From Burkholderiales bacterium (GTDB lineage: Bacteria; Pseudomonadota; Gammaproteobacteria; Burkholderiales; Burkholderiaceae_C), in NCBI GenBank assembly GCA_017302655.1, contig JAFLDE010000006.1:1-64000 (forward strand): a stretch of 64,000 nt of DNA, in the 5' to 3' direction. A program made the position numbers and the translations under genes. Below the pieces are notes generated by a model. That model did not search any database and had not been told where the DNA came from. It saw nothing but the letters and a program-made list of their open reading frames with translations. Below are positions 1 through 10,183 of this stretch, piece by piece (position 1 is the first letter of the stretch; every line of letters starts with the position of its first letter).

Positions 1-28
1 GAGCCGCCGCTGCCGGAGGCTGGCCTGC

Positions 29-910
29 ATGGCGGCGCTGTGCGCGCTGGCCTCGCTGCCCGTGGCGGCAGCGCCAAGCTGCCCGCCGGCCGATGACGCG
101 GCGCCGGGGCTGAGCGCGTGGCGCCAGCCCGACTTCATGAGCCAGTCGTCCGATGCGCTGTTGGCCTGGGCGACGGGCATGGTCGGCTGCCTTTCGCATC
201 CCAACCCTGCCTGGCGCGACGGGCAGGCCTACGAGGGTTTGAGCACCTTGTTGCGCAAGGCGGTGCTGACGCCGGCGGCGCAAGCCGCCTTGGCCGAGTC
301 CCTGCTGCAGGTGCTGCAAGCCCCCGACCCCGCTTACTTCGGCCCACCCTTTGCCGCCTTGGTACTGGCCGAACTGGTGGCGGCCGACGCCCGCCGGCCG
401 GCTCTGCCGCTGCCGCTGCTGCAACGCATCGGTCGGGAAGGCGCTGCTTTCCTGGCCAGCGTTCAGGACCGGCGTGGATTCGACGCGCAGCAAGGGTGGC
501 GGCATGCTGTCGCCCATGGGGCCGACTGGGTGGCTGCCATAGCCGGGCATCCGGGCCTGCGTGCCTCGGGCCTGCACGCGGCGCTGCGAGACGCGGTGGC
601 GGCGCAGCTGGCACCTAGCGGGCACCGCTACACCGAAGGGGAGTCCGAGCGCTTGATGGTCGCCGTGGTGCACCTGGCGCGCAGCGGGTGCTTCAGCGCC
701 GCGGATTGGAAAGCATGGTTCTTGCGGCAGCTTGATCCGTCGCCCATGGGAAGCTGGGCAGAAGCCTTCGGATCGGCGCTGGGTTTGACACGACGCCATA
801 ACCTGCGCGGTTTCCTGTTCGCGGTGTTGGTGGAGGTGCGGCTGAACCAGGATGCCACGGACGACCTGTTGCTGCCGGCCGCCGAGGCGGCGTTGCGCGC
901 CATGCGCTAG
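29..910 (+). CDS. DUF2785-family exported protein, start possibly upstream of the window
   Basis: A 293-residue protein. The diagnostic DUF2785 stretch is at about residues 150-175 (DRRGF, then GWRHAVAHGADW). The function of the family is unknown to me. The N-terminus is hydrophobic and ends in an Ala-rich cleavage-like site (PVAAA), so it reads as a signal peptide. The frame stays open back to the window edge and encodes an Arg-rich stretch (RRCRRLAC), which would be a better n-region, so the true start may lie before base 1. It converges with the hydrolase gene ending at 922, with an 11-bp gap. Confidence 0.7.
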   Translation: MAALCALASLPVAAAPSCPPADDAAPGLSAWRQPDFMSQSSDALLAWATGMVGCLSHPNPAWRDGQAYEGLSTLLRKAVLTPAAQAALAESLLQVLQAPDPAYFGPPFAALVLAELVAADARRPALPLPLLQRIGREGAAFLASVQDRRGFDAQQGWRHAVAHGADWVAAIAGHPGLRASGLHAALRDAVAAQLAPSGHRYTEGESERLMVAVVHLARSGCFSAADWKAWFLRQLDPSPMGSWAEAFGSALGLTRRHNLRGFLFAVLVEVRLNQDATDDLLLPAAEAALRAMR

Positions 911-921
911 GGTGGACGGGC

Positions 922-1923
922 TCAGCGCGGCGGCGGCAAGGGCTCGCCGCGAACGCGGCGTTGCAGCCATGCCATGGCTGCTCGGAAGTCACCGCGCGAG
1001 CCCACGGCCTCGGGCGCCGGTAGGCTGGCGCGCTCCGTGGCCGTCTGGTGCACGCGGAACGCGAAGACGTGGTTCGGACTGATACCCATGCGCAGGTCGG
1101 TGATGACGAAGACGCCTTCGGCCTCGCGCTCCAGCTTCCAGAAGCCGCGCGAGAACCAGGCGATGCGCTGCACGTGCCAGTGTTGGGCCAGCTCCGGCAT
1201 CCATTCGCTGCCGCGCGCGAAGCGTTGAAAGTGCATCGGCCCGGAGGCGTCGAGCAGCCCCCGCTGCCCTTGCAGATAGTGGCCGTTCTCGGTCAGCGCG
1301 ATGACGTTCCACAACAGGGTGTTGAAGGGTGTGGGGGTGACGAGCAACCGGGGCGCTTGATGCCCTTGGGCTCGCAGACTGTCCTCGGCCTGGCCACGCA
1401 CCCAGGCCTGGGCGCCGACGCTCCACACGATGTACATGCAGGACAGGGCCAGCCCCACCTGATTCCAGCGCAGCCCGCCACCCAGGCCGGCTGCAACGCC
1501 CATCAGCAGCGGCAGGGTGTAGAGCGGATCGATGATGAACAGGCTGCCGACGCCGTAGGGCTCGCCGCTGAACGGCCGCAGCAGTTGCGTGCCGTAGATG
1601 GTCATCAGGTCGAGCAGCGGGTGGGTGACGAGGGCCAGCCACAGGGCGAGCCACCACCGCCGCCCGTTCGCTGCCTCACCGGGCAGGCGCGACACCACCC
1701 AAGCCAGCGGCGGAGCGATCAGGGTGAGCCAGAGCAGCGAGTGGCTGTCGCCGCGGTGGAAGGTCATGTTCGATACCGGATCGCCGAAGTCGATCAGGGC
1801 GTCGAGGTCGGGCAAGGTGCCGGCGGCAGCGCCGATCAGTACCGCCTTCCAGGCCGCCGTGCGGCGGCCCATCGTGGCCAGGGAGAGGGCTGCGCCCAGC
1901 GCGGCCTGCGAGAGGGAATCCAT
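922..1923 (-). CDS. DUF457/YdjM-type membrane-bound metal-dependent hydrolase
   Basis: A 333-residue integral membrane protein. It starts MDSLSQAALGAAL and carries the family motifs PDLDAL (about residue 38), FHRGDSHSLLW (about 55-65) and THPLLDLMTIYG (about 110-120), whose His and Asp residues are presumed metal ligands. Several hydrophobic helices lie in the first 180 residues, and a soluble C-terminal half follows. The substrate is not known for this group. Its start is only 24 bp after the end of the upstream amylase gene on the same strand, so it may be the last gene of that operon. A functional link to glucan use is not evident. Confidence 0.75.
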   Translation of the reverse strand: MDSLSQAALGAALSLATMGRRTAAWKAVLIGAAAGTLPDLDALIDFGDPVSNMTFHRGDSHSLLWLTLIAPPLAWVVSRLPGEAANGRRWWLALWLALVTHPLLDLMTIYGTQLLRPFSGEPYGVGSLFIIDPLYTLPLLMGVAAGLGGGLRWNQVGLALSCMYIVWSVGAQAWVRGQAEDSLRAQGHQAPRLLVTPTPFNTLLWNVIALTENGHYLQGQRGLLDASGPMHFQRFARGSEWMPELAQHWHVQRIAWFSRGFWKLEREAEGVFVITDLRMGISPNHVFAFRVHQTATERASLPAPEAVGSRGDFRAAMAWLQRRVRGEPLPPPR

Positions 1924-1947
1924 GGGGCACGAGCATGCCCCAGGGGG

Positions 1948-4320
1948 CTACTCAGCGAGCAGGATGCGTCCGAACAGCCCCGGCACGGCGAGGGCAAGGC
2001 GGTCGCCCTGCGCTTCAAAGCGCTCGCCGCTGAGGGCATCGCGCCAGCGCCCGCTGACGGCCAGCTCGGCCGGCAGGGTCTCGCGCTGGTTGTTCAGGAG
2101 CACCAGCGCGCGGCGTCTTTCGTAGACACGCTCGAAACCGATCAGCGCGTCGCTCAGCAGCAGTGGGGCGCTGAGCGAGCCGCGGCGCAGGACCTCATGC
2201 TGGTTGCGCAGTGCGAGCAGTTGGCGGAAGCGCTCGCGCAGCTGCAGATCAGGCTTGCCGCCTTGGTCGGCCCAGGGGTAGGTGGCGCGGTTGAAGGGGT
2301 CGTCGCCCCCGCCCACACCCACTTCGTCGCCGTAGTAGACGGTGGGCGCGCCAGGGAAGCCAACCTGGAAGAGCAGGGCCAGCAGCAGGCGCTGCTTGGC
2401 TTCCTGCAGCTGCTTGGCATCCACGCCTGGATGGGTGTGAGGGTTGTGCTCGATGCCGAAGCGGTGCAGCGCGCGCGGGGCGTCGTGGGTGGAGAGCAGG
2501 TTCATGCTGGCCAGCAGGGCGGGCAGCGGGTAGGCCTCGCGCAGCAGTTCCAGGTTGGGGTAAATCTGCCGCGCGCTGCCGCCGGCGGCGTAGTCCAGCA
2601 CGGCGTTGCGGAAGATGTAGTTCATGGTGCCGTCGAACTGGTCGCCGAGCAGGAACTTGCTCGCGTCGAACCAGGTCTCCGCCAGAGTCAGGGCGTCGGG
2701 CTTCTCTTCCTTCACGGCGGCGCGCCACTCGCGCCAGAAGTCGTCGGGCACCCAGGGCGCCACGTCCATGCGCCAGCCGCTGCTTCCGGCGCGCAGCCAG
2801 CGGCGCGTCACCGAGTCACGGTCGCGGTAGGCAAAGGTGCGCCAGCTCGGACTGTTCTTGTTCAGCTCCGGCAGGTCCTTGACGCCCACCCAGCCCTGGT
2901 ACTGGTCGTCGGGTTTGGCTTGGCGGGTGTCGAACAGGAACCAGTCGAAGTAGGGGCTCGCCGGGTTGGGCTTGCCGCCGGCGAAGGCGCCCGGCTTGCT
3001 GGCCTTCAGCCCGCCGAAGTTGCCGAAGCGGTCGAAGTAGGGCGAATCGGAGCCGACGTGGTTCAGCGAGGTGTCGGGAATCACGCGCAGGCCGCGCTTG
3101 GCCGCCTCGCGGGTGAGGCGCTCGTAGTCGGCGTTTCGACCGAAGGCGGGGTCGATGCGGTGGAAGTCGCCGGCGTCGTACTTGTGGTTGCTGGCGGCCT
3201 GGAAGATGGGCGTCAGGTAGAGGGTGTTGGCGCCCAGGGCCTTGATCTCGTCGAGCTTCTCGATGATGCCGGCGAGGTCGCCGCCGAAGAAGTCGTTGTT
3301 GTAGAGCCCGTCACCGCTGAGGCCGGGCTTGTGCGGGTCGGCGATCCAGCGCGTGTGGCGTTCGATGCCCTGGTCCTGGTAGCGCTGGCGGCGCGGGTCG
3401 GGGTCGTTGCGGCGGTCGCCGTTGCGGAAGCGCTCGGGGAAGATGTAGTAGTAGACAACGTCGGCCGACCACTCGGGCACCTGCAGTTGCGGCAGATGGA
3501 TGGTCTGGCGGAAGCGTCGCACGCGGCTGGCGTCCCTCGGCAAGGGCTCGACGACGGCCGCGCCCATGCTGCCTTTCTCGCGCGTCCAGTACACGCTGTC
3601 GCGGTTGTTCTGCAGCGCGTACACACCTTGCTCGGTGTGCACCTCGAACCAGTAGCCGTAGATGCCGGCGTCCTTGAAGTGGTGGCGGCCGGTCCACATC
3701 CCCGGTGCGGTGGGTGCCATGGCTTGACGCTCCAAGGGGTGGTAGCGCAAGACTTCCTGGTTGCCGAGCAGATGGCGCCGTTCCAGCACCAGGAACACCG
3801 CCTTCACACCGGGAGCACTCGCTCCCACGCTGAACTGAATGCTGCTGCCTGCCGGTCGCGCGCCGAAAGGCTGCTTGTGCTGAAGCCGGCGGGAGTCGAA
3901 GCGCAGGCCCAGTGCGGCAGGATCCGTCACGGCGCTGCGCTGCAGGCCGGCGAAGCGCCTCGGCCCCAGCTCAAGCAGCGGCTTGCCGGAGGCGTCAAAG
4001 CGCAAGGCAAGCGTCTGCTCGCCCTCGAAGAGGAGTTCGAAGTTGCCGCCCTGCGGGTTGCCGAAGGTGCGCTGTGGCGACCACTCCGGGTCGGCGATCT
4101 TGAAGGCGAGGCGGCCTTGCAACTCGGTGTTGAGCAGGTAGGCGTTGCACTGCCAGGCGAACTCGAAGTCGTCGTCCGCCGCCCAGTTGTTCATGCCACC
4201 ACGCAGGTACAGCGGGGCCTCGCCGTGCGGGGCCTCGGTGCAGCCGGGTGCAGGGGGGGCAGCGGAGACGGCGCTCGCCAGCAGCGCCGTCGCCATCCAG
4301 GTCAGCAGCTTGGCTTTCAT
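1948..4320 (-). CDS. Exported GH13 alpha-amylase/neopullulanase-type enzyme with N-terminal beta-sandwich modules
   Basis: A 790-residue glycoside hydrolase. The start was set at 4320 because it gives a classic signal peptide (MKAKLLTWMATALLASAVSA) and an ATGA overlap with the preceding amylase; the frame is open further upstream. The N-terminal ~280 residues look like starch-binding or CBM48/CBM34-like sandwich modules (LYLRGGMNNW near the start). A GH13 (beta/alpha)8 domain follows, with NHVGSDSPYFD, the nucleophile region GWRMDVAPWV, the acid/base LAETWFDA and LLSTHDAPR carrying the third carboxylate. All catalytic residues are present. It probably hydrolyses alpha-glucans in the periplasm or outside the cell to feed the adjacent maltodextrin transporter. 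Whether it is amylase, neopullulanase or cyclomaltodextrinase cannot be told by eye. Confidence 0.88.
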   Translation of the reverse strand: MKAKLLTWMATALLASAVSAAPPAPGCTEAPHGEAPLYLRGGMNNWAADDDFEFAWQCNAYLLNTELQGRLAFKIADPEWSPQRTFGNPQGGNFELLFEGEQTLALRFDASGKPLLELGPRRFAGLQRSAVTDPAALGLRFDSRRLQHKQPFGARPAGSSIQFSVGASAPGVKAVFLVLERRHLLGNQEVLRYHPLERQAMAPTAPGMWTGRHHFKDAGIYGYWFEVHTEQGVYALQNNRDSVYWTREKGSMGAAVVEPLPRDASRVRRFRQTIHLPQLQVPEWSADVVYYYIFPERFRNGDRRNDPDPRRQRYQDQGIERHTRWIADPHKPGLSGDGLYNNDFFGGDLAGIIEKLDEIKALGANTLYLTPIFQAASNHKYDAGDFHRIDPAFGRNADYERLTREAAKRGLRVIPDTSLNHVGSDSPYFDRFGNFGGLKASKPGAFAGGKPNPASPYFDWFLFDTRQAKPDDQYQGWVGVKDLPELNKNSPSWRTFAYRDRDSVTRRWLRAGSSGWRMDVAPWVPDDFWREWRAAVKEEKPDALTLAETWFDASKFLLGDQFDGTMNYIFRNAVLDYAAGGSARQIYPNLELLREAYPLPALLASMNLLSTHDAPRALHRFGIEHNPHTHPGVDAKQLQEAKQRLLLALLFQVGFPGAPTVYYGDEVGVGGGDDPFNRATYPWADQGGKPDLQLRERFRQLLALRNQHEVLRRGSLSAPLLLSDALIGFERVYERRRALVLLNNQRETLPAELAVSGRWRDALSGERFEAQGDRLALAVPGLFGRILLAE

Positions 4321-5906
4321 TGCACGCGCTTGTAGTGGGTGTAGCCCAGGCGTGGCGCGGTCAGCGGCACCAGCCAGCGCACGCCATGGGCCGGCACGCT
4401 GATCGGCAGCAAGGCCGACTGGATCTGGTGTTCGCTTCCATCCAACAGATCGCGCAGCCACGCGCCGTCCATGAGCTTGCTGTTGGCCACGAGCACGGTC
4501 TCGGTGACCGTCTGGCTGCTGGGGTTGGCGAGCACCAGCACGGTGTCGGCCACGCGGTCGGTGTGGCGCTCGAAGGCGATCAGTTGCTGCGCCTCGGCCT
4601 TGCGGTAGTCCCCCACGCGCAGCGCGCGGTGCTGCTTGCGCAGGCGGATGAACTGGCGGGTTTGCTCAAGCGCCGGATGGCCGGCGGCAACGCGTTCCCA
4701 GTCCATCGGGCCGCGCATCTCGGGGTCTTCGCCGCCCTCCATGTCGACCTCGCTGCCGTAGTAGAGGTTCGGGCTGCCGGGCAGCGAGAACATCAGCGCC
4801 AGCGCCAGGCGGCGCGCGGCCGGGTCCTTCACCGTGGTGGCCAGACGCGGGGTGTCGTGGTTGTCCAGGTAGATCCAGCTCTTGAGGATGTGCTCGTAGG
4901 GCGCGTCCAGCAGCAGACGCTCAATGACCGCCTGCGCAGCAGGTGCGGGGAACTGACCGTTGGCCGTCGCAATCAGCAGGCGGCGCAAACCGAAGTGCAT
5001 CACGCCGTCCACCGGGCCCAGCCATTCCTTGGGGAAGTTGGGAATCTCGCCCACCACCAGGCTGCCCGGCTTCTGCTGGTGCGCGGCCCGGGTGAGCTCG
5101 CTGAGGTAGTTGAAGCCGATGTCGTAGGCCACGTCCAGGCGCCAGCCGTCCACGCCATCGCGCAGCCAGGAGCGCACCGGTGAGTTGGGTTCGCCCCATA
5201 GTTGAGCGCGCACGCGCGGGCTCTCCAGATTCAGTTCGGGCAGGTTCTCGGCGCCCCACCAGACACGCGCGCCGCCAGGGTATGCGTCGCCCCAGACGAA
5301 CCATTCGCGGAACGGGCTCTTCGGGTTTTTCTCCGCTTCGCGGAAGGCAGGGCTGTTGCGGCCCATGTGGTTGAAGACGCCGTCCAGCACCAGCTTCATC
5401 CCCTTGGCATGGAGGGATTTGGCGAGCTGTTTCACCTCCTCGCGCGTGCCGAACTCAGGGCTGACCTGGTTGTAGTCCAGCGCGTCGTATTTGTGGTTGG
5501 TGTAGGCCAGCGGGATGGGGTTCAGGTAGAGCACGTCGGCGCCGAGCTGCTGCACGTGGTCGAGCTTGCCGGTCAGGCTGGCCAGGTCACCGCCCCAAAA
5601 GTCGATCTCGTGACTCCAGAGCTTCTCGCGCTCCAGGTAGGTGCCGCGCTGGGGCTGTGCGCTCCAGGGGTGCAGGCGCTTGGGGGCGGGGTAGAGGTGT
5701 CGCTTGGCTTCCAGGTTGGCCGAGGGGGCGAAGCGGTCCACCAGCACCTGGTAGACAACAGGGCCGTTGCGCCAGTCGGCCTCGCGGGCTTCGTAGCGGC
5801 CGGCCAATTGGCGGTCTTGCGCGTTGGCGTTTGGGTTGGCGTTCGCGTAGGGGTTGGCGTTGCTCATGGAGGTGGCCAGCAGGAGGAGGGGGATGAGCTT
5901 CTTCAT
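4317..5906 (-). CDS. Exported GH13 alpha-amylase-family enzyme
   Basis: A 529-residue protein with a short signal peptide (MKKLIPLLLLATSMSNA) followed by an Asn/Ala/Pro low-complexity linker of alternating NA and NP units (residues ~17-30). The catalytic domain begins at about residue 45 (GPVVYQVLVDRFAP). GH13 signatures are GVFNHMGRNSP, the nucleophile in DGWRLDVAYDIGF, acid/base in VVGEIPNFP, and LDNHDTPR. A short C-terminal beta domain follows. It lacks the large N-terminal modules of the next gene, with which it overlaps by 4 bp (ATGA), implying translational coupling. The role is inferred as extracytoplasmic maltodextrin production. Exact specificity is open. Confidence 0.88.
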   Translation of the reverse strand: MKKLIPLLLLATSMSNANPYANANPNANAQDRQLAGRYEAREADWRNGPVVYQVLVDRFAPSANLEAKRHLYPAPKRLHPWSAQPQRGTYLEREKLWSHEIDFWGGDLASLTGKLDHVQQLGADVLYLNPIPLAYTNHKYDALDYNQVSPEFGTREEVKQLAKSLHAKGMKLVLDGVFNHMGRNSPAFREAEKNPKSPFREWFVWGDAYPGGARVWWGAENLPELNLESPRVRAQLWGEPNSPVRSWLRDGVDGWRLDVAYDIGFNYLSELTRAAHQQKPGSLVVGEIPNFPKEWLGPVDGVMHFGLRRLLIATANGQFPAPAAQAVIERLLLDAPYEHILKSWIYLDNHDTPRLATTVKDPAARRLALALMFSLPGSPNLYYGSEVDMEGGEDPEMRGPMDWERVAAGHPALEQTRQFIRLRKQHRALRVGDYRKAEAQQLIAFERHTDRVADTVLVLANPSSQTVTETVLVANSKLMDGAWLRDLLDGSEHQIQSALLPISVPAHGVRWLVPLTAPRLGYTHYKRVQ

Positions 5907-5957
5907 GATTCAGTCGATTGATCGTGAGACCGCTTGAGGCTGTCAGCCCCAAACCCT

Positions 5958-6506
5958 GACCCCCTTTTCTTTGCTCCGCCAAAGAAAAGGGGGGAAAAGA
6001 AAGGCGGCCCCAACTGCGCTCGCCCCTCGCCTGTGGCGAGGGGTTCCCTGCGCTGCTCGAAAACCGGCCCCGCGCAGAACTCGCGGCGTTCGCTTCGCTC
6101 ACTCTGCTCAAACAAGCTGCGCGAGCCAGAGGGGATGCGTGCCTTGCGGCACGCGGGCCGGTCTTCTGCGCTGCTCGGCGGCGCAGAGGGGGTGGACCCC
6201 AAACAGCCAGCTATCAGCTCGCTGCCTGCAGTCAACGAGCCGAGGTTCGGCTGTTGGCTGTTGGCCGCTTCTCGCCGTCTGCGCCGCCGAGGAGCACAGC
6301 AAGCCGGCCCGCGTGCCGCAGGCACGCGACCCTTCTGGCTCGGCCAGTCTGTTTGAGCGGAGTGAGCGCAGCGAACGGAAGCGAGTTCTGGCCGGGGCCG
6401 GCTTGCGAGCACCGCAGGGCACCCCTCGCCAACGGCGAGGGGCGAGCGCAGTAGGCCCGCCTTTCTTTTCCCCCCTTTTCTTTGGCGGAGCAAAGAAAAG
6501 GGGGTC
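5958..6506. repeat. Giant imperfect inverted repeat (~550 bp) with perfect 50-bp outer arms
   Basis: The outer 50 bp of each side (5958-6007 and 6457-6506) are exact reverse complements of each other. Each arm is itself a hairpin: C4T4CTTTG, a short loop, then CAAAGA4G4. Inside the arms the symmetry continues with mismatches to a centre near 6235, with paired blocks around GCGCTCGCCCCTCGCC, the direct-hairpin GGCACGC region and the AGCCGAACC/GGTTCGGCT core. The six-frame peptides on both strands repeat the same motifs because of this symmetry, so I regard them as non-coding. It fills the whole gap between malG and the amylase gene. Similar high-copy intergenic repeats are, as I recall, common in Rubrivivax/Leptothrix-type genomes. 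Confidence 0.9.
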
Positions 6507-6570
6507 GGGTGCAGGGGCGAAGCTCCTGCAGGGGGTTCCGGGGGCAAGGCCCCCGACTGCGACATCACGC

Positions 6571-7458
6571 TCAACCCTTGACGCCACCCGCCGTCAAACC
6601 CGACACGATCCAACGCTGCGCCGCCAGGAACACCAGAGTGATCGGCAGTCCGCTCAACACGGCCGCCGCGGCGAAGTCGCCCCAAAGAAAGCGCTGATCG
6701 TTCAGGTAGTACTTCGTGCCGACCGCCAGCGTGAGGTTGGACTCCTCCCGCAACAGCACCGAGGCCACCGGGTAGTCAATGATGGTGCCGATGAAGGCAA
6801 GGACGAAGACCACGACAAGGATGGGCACCGCCATGGGCAGCAGCACATGGCGGAAGGCCTGCCAATGCGTTGCGCCGTCCACCTTGGCGTTCTCTTCGAT
6901 CTCCACCGGGATGGTCTCGAAGTAGCCCTTGATGGTCCAGATGTGGGTGGCCACGCCGCCCAGGTAGGCCACGATAAGGCCGGCGTGTGTTTCCACGCCC
7001 AGCCAGGGGATGTAGGCGCCGATGGTTTCGAAGATGGCGAAGATGGCCACCAGCGCCAGCACCACCGGGAACATCTGCAGCAGCAGCATGCTGGAAAGCA
7101 GGCCCTGCTTGAACGGGAAGCGCAGGCGGGCGAAGGCGTAGGCCGCGGTGGTGGAGATGGCGACGATCATGAAGGCGCTGATGGTGGCCACCTTGATCGA
7201 GTTCCACAGCCAGAGCAGCACCGGGAAGGGCGGCTCCACCAGGGCGCCATCCGGTCCCTGGTAGCTGATGCCCAGTGCCAGCTTCCAGTGCTCCAGCGAG
7301 ATCTCGGTCGGGATCAGGCTGCCGGTGGCGAAGTTGCCCGGCCGCAGGCTGATGCTGACGACGGCGAGCAGCGGGAAGATGGTGAGGGCGATCAGCGCCC
7401 ACAGGAAGGCGTGGGCGGCGAACACACGCCACTTCTGGTTCTTGCCTTGGACGATCAT
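6571..7458 (-). CDS. malG: Maltose/maltodextrin ABC transporter permease MalG
   Basis: A 295-residue inner-membrane permease with about six hydrophobic segments. The EAA loop that docks the ATPase is visible at about residues 190-215 ([19 protein letters not shown], then LLPMAVP). The length matches E. coli MalG (296). It is last in the malK-malE-malF-malG chain and overlaps malF by 4 bp (ATGA). With MalF it forms the translocation channel for maltodextrins. The giant inverted repeat starts about 65 bp beyond its stop codon. Confidence 0.95.
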   Translation of the reverse strand: MIVQGKNQKWRVFAAHAFLWALIALTIFPLLAVVSISLRPGNFATGSLIPTEISLEHWKLALGISYQGPDGALVEPPFPVLLWLWNSIKVATISAFMIVAISTTAAYAFARLRFPFKQGLLSSMLLLQMFPVVLALVAIFAIFETIGAYIPWLGVETHAGLIVAYLGGVATHIWTIKGYFETIPVEIEENAKVDGATHWQAFRHVLLPMAVPILVVVFVLAFIGTIIDYPVASVLLREESNLTLAVGTKYYLNDQRFLWGDFAAAAVLSGLPITLVFLAAQRWIVSGLTAGGVKG

Positions 7459-9014
7459 TTGCCTTGCCCCCGGGTCAGACGCAGGTTGGCGATGGACAGC
7501 AACGCGACCAGGATAAAGATCAGCGTGCTGATGGCGGCGGCCAGGCCGAAGTCCTGACCGGAGTCGCGGAACGCGATGCGGTAGGTGTAGGAGACCAGGA
7601 TGTCGGTCTGACCTGCGGGGATCTTGGTGTTGAGGAAGTCCGGCCGCCCATCGGTGAGCAGCGCGATCAGCACGAAGTTGTTGAAGTTGAAGGCGAAGGC
7701 CGAGATCAGCAGCGGGGTCAGCGGCTTGATGATCTGCGGGATGGTGATCTTGAAGAAGTTCGTCAACGGTCCGGCGCCGGCCAGTGCGCTGGCCTCGTAC
7801 AGATCAGCCGGGATGGCCTTCAGCAGCCCGGCGCACAGGATCATGATGTACGGGTAGCCCAGCCAGGTATTGACCATCAGGATCATGGTCTTGGCCAGGA
7901 AGGGGTCGGCGAACCAGGCCGGCTTGATGCCGAACAGCGCATCGAGGATGGCGTTGATCTCGCCGAAGTTCTGGTTGAACAGACCTTTGAAGACCAGGAT
8001 GCTGATGAAGCCCGGCACCGCATAGGGCAGGAAGAGCAGGGTGCGGTAGGTGGTGCGCCAGCGCAGGCCTTCCCAGTTCAGCAGCACGGCCAGGCTCATG
8101 CCCACGGCCAGCGAGAAGACCACGGTGAGCGCGGCGAACACCACCGTCCAGATGAAGATGCTGACGAAGGGGCCGCGGAAGTCCTCGTCGCCGAACAGGC
8201 GGCCGTAGTTCTTCCAGCCCACGAAGACCTTGAAGCCGGGTTGCAGGGTGGCGCCATCGGCCGCCGTGAAGAAGCCCGTGTCGCGATTGGGCGCATACAC
8301 GGTGCCGCTCGCCACCTCGGTCACGGAGCCATCCGGGTTGGCTTTCCAAAGCGGCTTGATGGGGGCGAACTCACGCAGGCCGGCATAGCGCAGCTCCGAA
8401 CCCCCGGGCACCTGCAGCACCAGTTGCTGAAGGACCTGACGGTGCTCCAGGCGTTCGCGAAGGCTCAAGGGCTCCTGCACTGCGAAACTGGCCTGGGCCG
8501 GTGACTGCATGGCGACCACCGGCGGCGTCTTGCCGCTGCGCAGTGCCAGAGGCCCGGAGACCCACTGTGGCGTGTTGTCCGCGTCGCGAAGCACAAGGCG
8601 GAACTCGCGCCCGTCTGCGTGCAGGCTGTAGGCGTGGGCATCGGCCTCGTCGAACTCGCTCAGGCCGAGCAGATAGGCGCGCGAGCGATCTTCGGTGAGC
8701 AAATTGCTCGACGAGTAATTGGTGAAGCCGAGCTGAAAGGTGTAGGCGAGCGGAAAGGCCACGAACAGCAACATGCCCGCGATCCCAGGCCACAGGTAGC
8801 GGTACGCGAAGCCGACGTTGCTCAGGTAGATGAAGAAGGCGCTGGCGGCCAGCACCAGGGTGCCCAGGCCCCAGAGGTACTGTCCGGTGGCCATGATGCT
8901 GAACACCAGCCAAAGCACGGCCAGGGCGAGCAGGCTGACCAGCGGCCACTTGAGCCAGGCCAGCGGCGAGGATGTCACGGGCAGGGTCGGTCGGGAGCTG
9001 AGGGCCGAGCTCAT
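7455..9014 (-). CDS. malF: Maltose/maltodextrin ABC transporter permease MalF
   Basis: A 519-residue permease, the usual MalF length. It has two or three N-terminal hydrophobic segments, then a large periplasmic insertion (about residues 110-275), a hallmark of MalF. Further membrane helices follow, with the EAA loop at about residues 400-425 ([19 protein letters not shown]). It pairs with MalG in the membrane. It overlaps malE upstream and malG downstream by 4 bp each (ATGA), so subunit synthesis is probably coupled. Confidence 0.95.
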   Translation of the reverse strand: MSSALSSRPTLPVTSSPLAWLKWPLVSLLALAVLWLVFSIMATGQYLWGLGTLVLAASAFFIYLSNVGFAYRYLWPGIAGMLLFVAFPLAYTFQLGFTNYSSSNLLTEDRSRAYLLGLSEFDEADAHAYSLHADGREFRLVLRDADNTPQWVSGPLALRSGKTPPVVAMQSPAQASFAVQEPLSLRERLEHRQVLQQLVLQVPGGSELRYAGLREFAPIKPLWKANPDGSVTEVASGTVYAPNRDTGFFTAADGATLQPGFKVFVGWKNYGRLFGDEDFRGPFVSIFIWTVVFAALTVVFSLAVGMSLAVLLNWEGLRWRTTYRTLLFLPYAVPGFISILVFKGLFNQNFGEINAILDALFGIKPAWFADPFLAKTMILMVNTWLGYPYIMILCAGLLKAIPADLYEASALAGAGPLTNFFKITIPQIIKPLTPLLISAFAFNFNNFVLIALLTDGRPDFLNTKIPAGQTDILVSYTYRIAFRDSGQDFGLAAAISTLIFILVALLSIANLRLTRGQGK

Positions 9015-10183
9015 CGGGTCACCTTCATGCGGGCGGCTGCACCATCCAGCGCTTCCTGGGGCGACTGCAGGCCGTTGGTGATGGCCTCCAGCGCGGCGTC
9101 CATGGCGGTCCAGAAGCGGCCCACCTCGGGAATATTGGGCACGGGCCGGCCGGTGCGGGCGTTTTCCATGGTGGCGCGGATCGCCGGGTCGCTGCTCAGT
9201 TCGGCGTAGAAGGCCTTGTTGGCTGGCACACCCAGCGGCACGTCGGCATTCACCACCTTGAGCTGCTCAGGGCGCAGCAGGTGGTGCTCCAGGAACTCGA
9301 GGGCGACGTCCTTGAGCTTGCTGGGAGCCGAGATCATGCAACCGAGCACGCCCACGAAGCTCTGGCTGGGCTGTCCGGGCACCACGGAGGGGATGGGGGC
9401 CACGCCGAAATCGATGCGGGCGCGCCGGGCGTTGTCCCAGGCCCAGGGGCCCGAAATCATCATCGCCACGTTGCCGCGAGCGAACCCGGCTTCCATCTCG
9501 GCATAGCGAGCCCCCTTGGGCATGACGCCGCCCTTCACCAGTCGTTCCAACATTTCGGCGCCACGCACGGCCCCTGGCGAGTTCACGCCCACCTGGGACG
9601 GGTCGTAATCCCCGCGCTTGTCCTTGCCGAACACATGGCCACCGGCGCCGGCGAGCATCGGCCAGGTGAAGAAGCTCTTGTTGAAGTCCCACAGCACCGC
9701 CTTCTTGCCGCGCTTGGACAACTCGGCGTCCAAGGCGATCAGCTCGTCGAAGGTGGAGGGCGGGTTGGGTACCAGCGCCCGGTTGTAGATGAGGCCATTG
9801 GCCTCGATGCCGATCGGATAGCCCCAGAGCTTGCCTCGGTAGCGGAAGGCTTCCCAGGCGGATGACTCGATCTCTTCGCGGATGGCCTTGCCAGGGCGCA
9901 CCGGCACGATGAGGCCCGCCTTGGCCCACTCGCCCACGCGGTCGTGTGGCCAGCAAAAAATATCCGGGCCCTTGCCGGCACCCACGGCCTGCTGGAACTT
10001 CTCGGGCGCGCCTTCGGGGTGCTGCACCTCCACCTTCACGCCGCTCAGGCGTTCGAAGGCGTCGCCCACGCGCTGCAGGCCGTTGTAGCCCTTGTCGCCG
10101 TTGATCCAGACCAGCAGCTTCAGCGGCTCGGCCGCAGCCATGCCGGCGCAGCACAGCGCCGCCGCAAGGAATGCGAGCTTCAT
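9011..10183 (-). CDS. malE: Maltose/maltodextrin-binding periplasmic protein MalE
   Basis: A 390-residue binding protein with a signal peptide ([18 protein letters not shown]). The mature part opens with [16 protein letters not shown], matching the start of MalE. Later MalE-type segments are visible: [38 protein letters not shown] and [12 protein letters not shown]. It delivers maltose or maltodextrins to MalFGK. Its position between malK and malF, with ATGA overlaps on both sides, supports the call. Confidence 0.95.
   Translation of the reverse strand: MKLAFLAAALCCAGMAAAEPLKLLVWINGDKGYNGLQRVGDAFERLSGVKVEVQHPEGAPEKFQQAVGAGKGPDIFCWPHDRVGEWAKAGLIVPVRPGKAIREEIESSAWEAFRYRGKLWGYPIGIEANGLIYNRALVPNPPSTFDELIALDAELSKRGKKAVLWDFNKSFFTWPMLAGAGGHVFGKDKRGDYDPSQVGVNSPGAVRGAEMLERLVKGGVMPKGARYAEMEAGFARGNVAMMISGPWAWDNARRARIDFGVAPIPSVVPGQPSQSFVGVLGCMISAPSKLKDVALEFLEHHLLRPEQLKVVNADVPLGVPANKAFYAELSSDPAIRATMENARTGRPVPNIPEVGRFWTAMDAALEAITNGLQSPQEALDGAAARMKVTR

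Noticed and set aside
1048..4335. A 1095-codon plus-strand frame opposite the hydrolase and amylase genes
   Set aside because: It is antisense to two genes with clear catalytic motifs and has no recognisable domain; it arises from high GC content.
5903..6685. Several 130-520-codon frames within and across the giant inverted repeat
   Set aside because: The same peptide motifs occur on both strands because the DNA is palindromic; no start sites or known domains.
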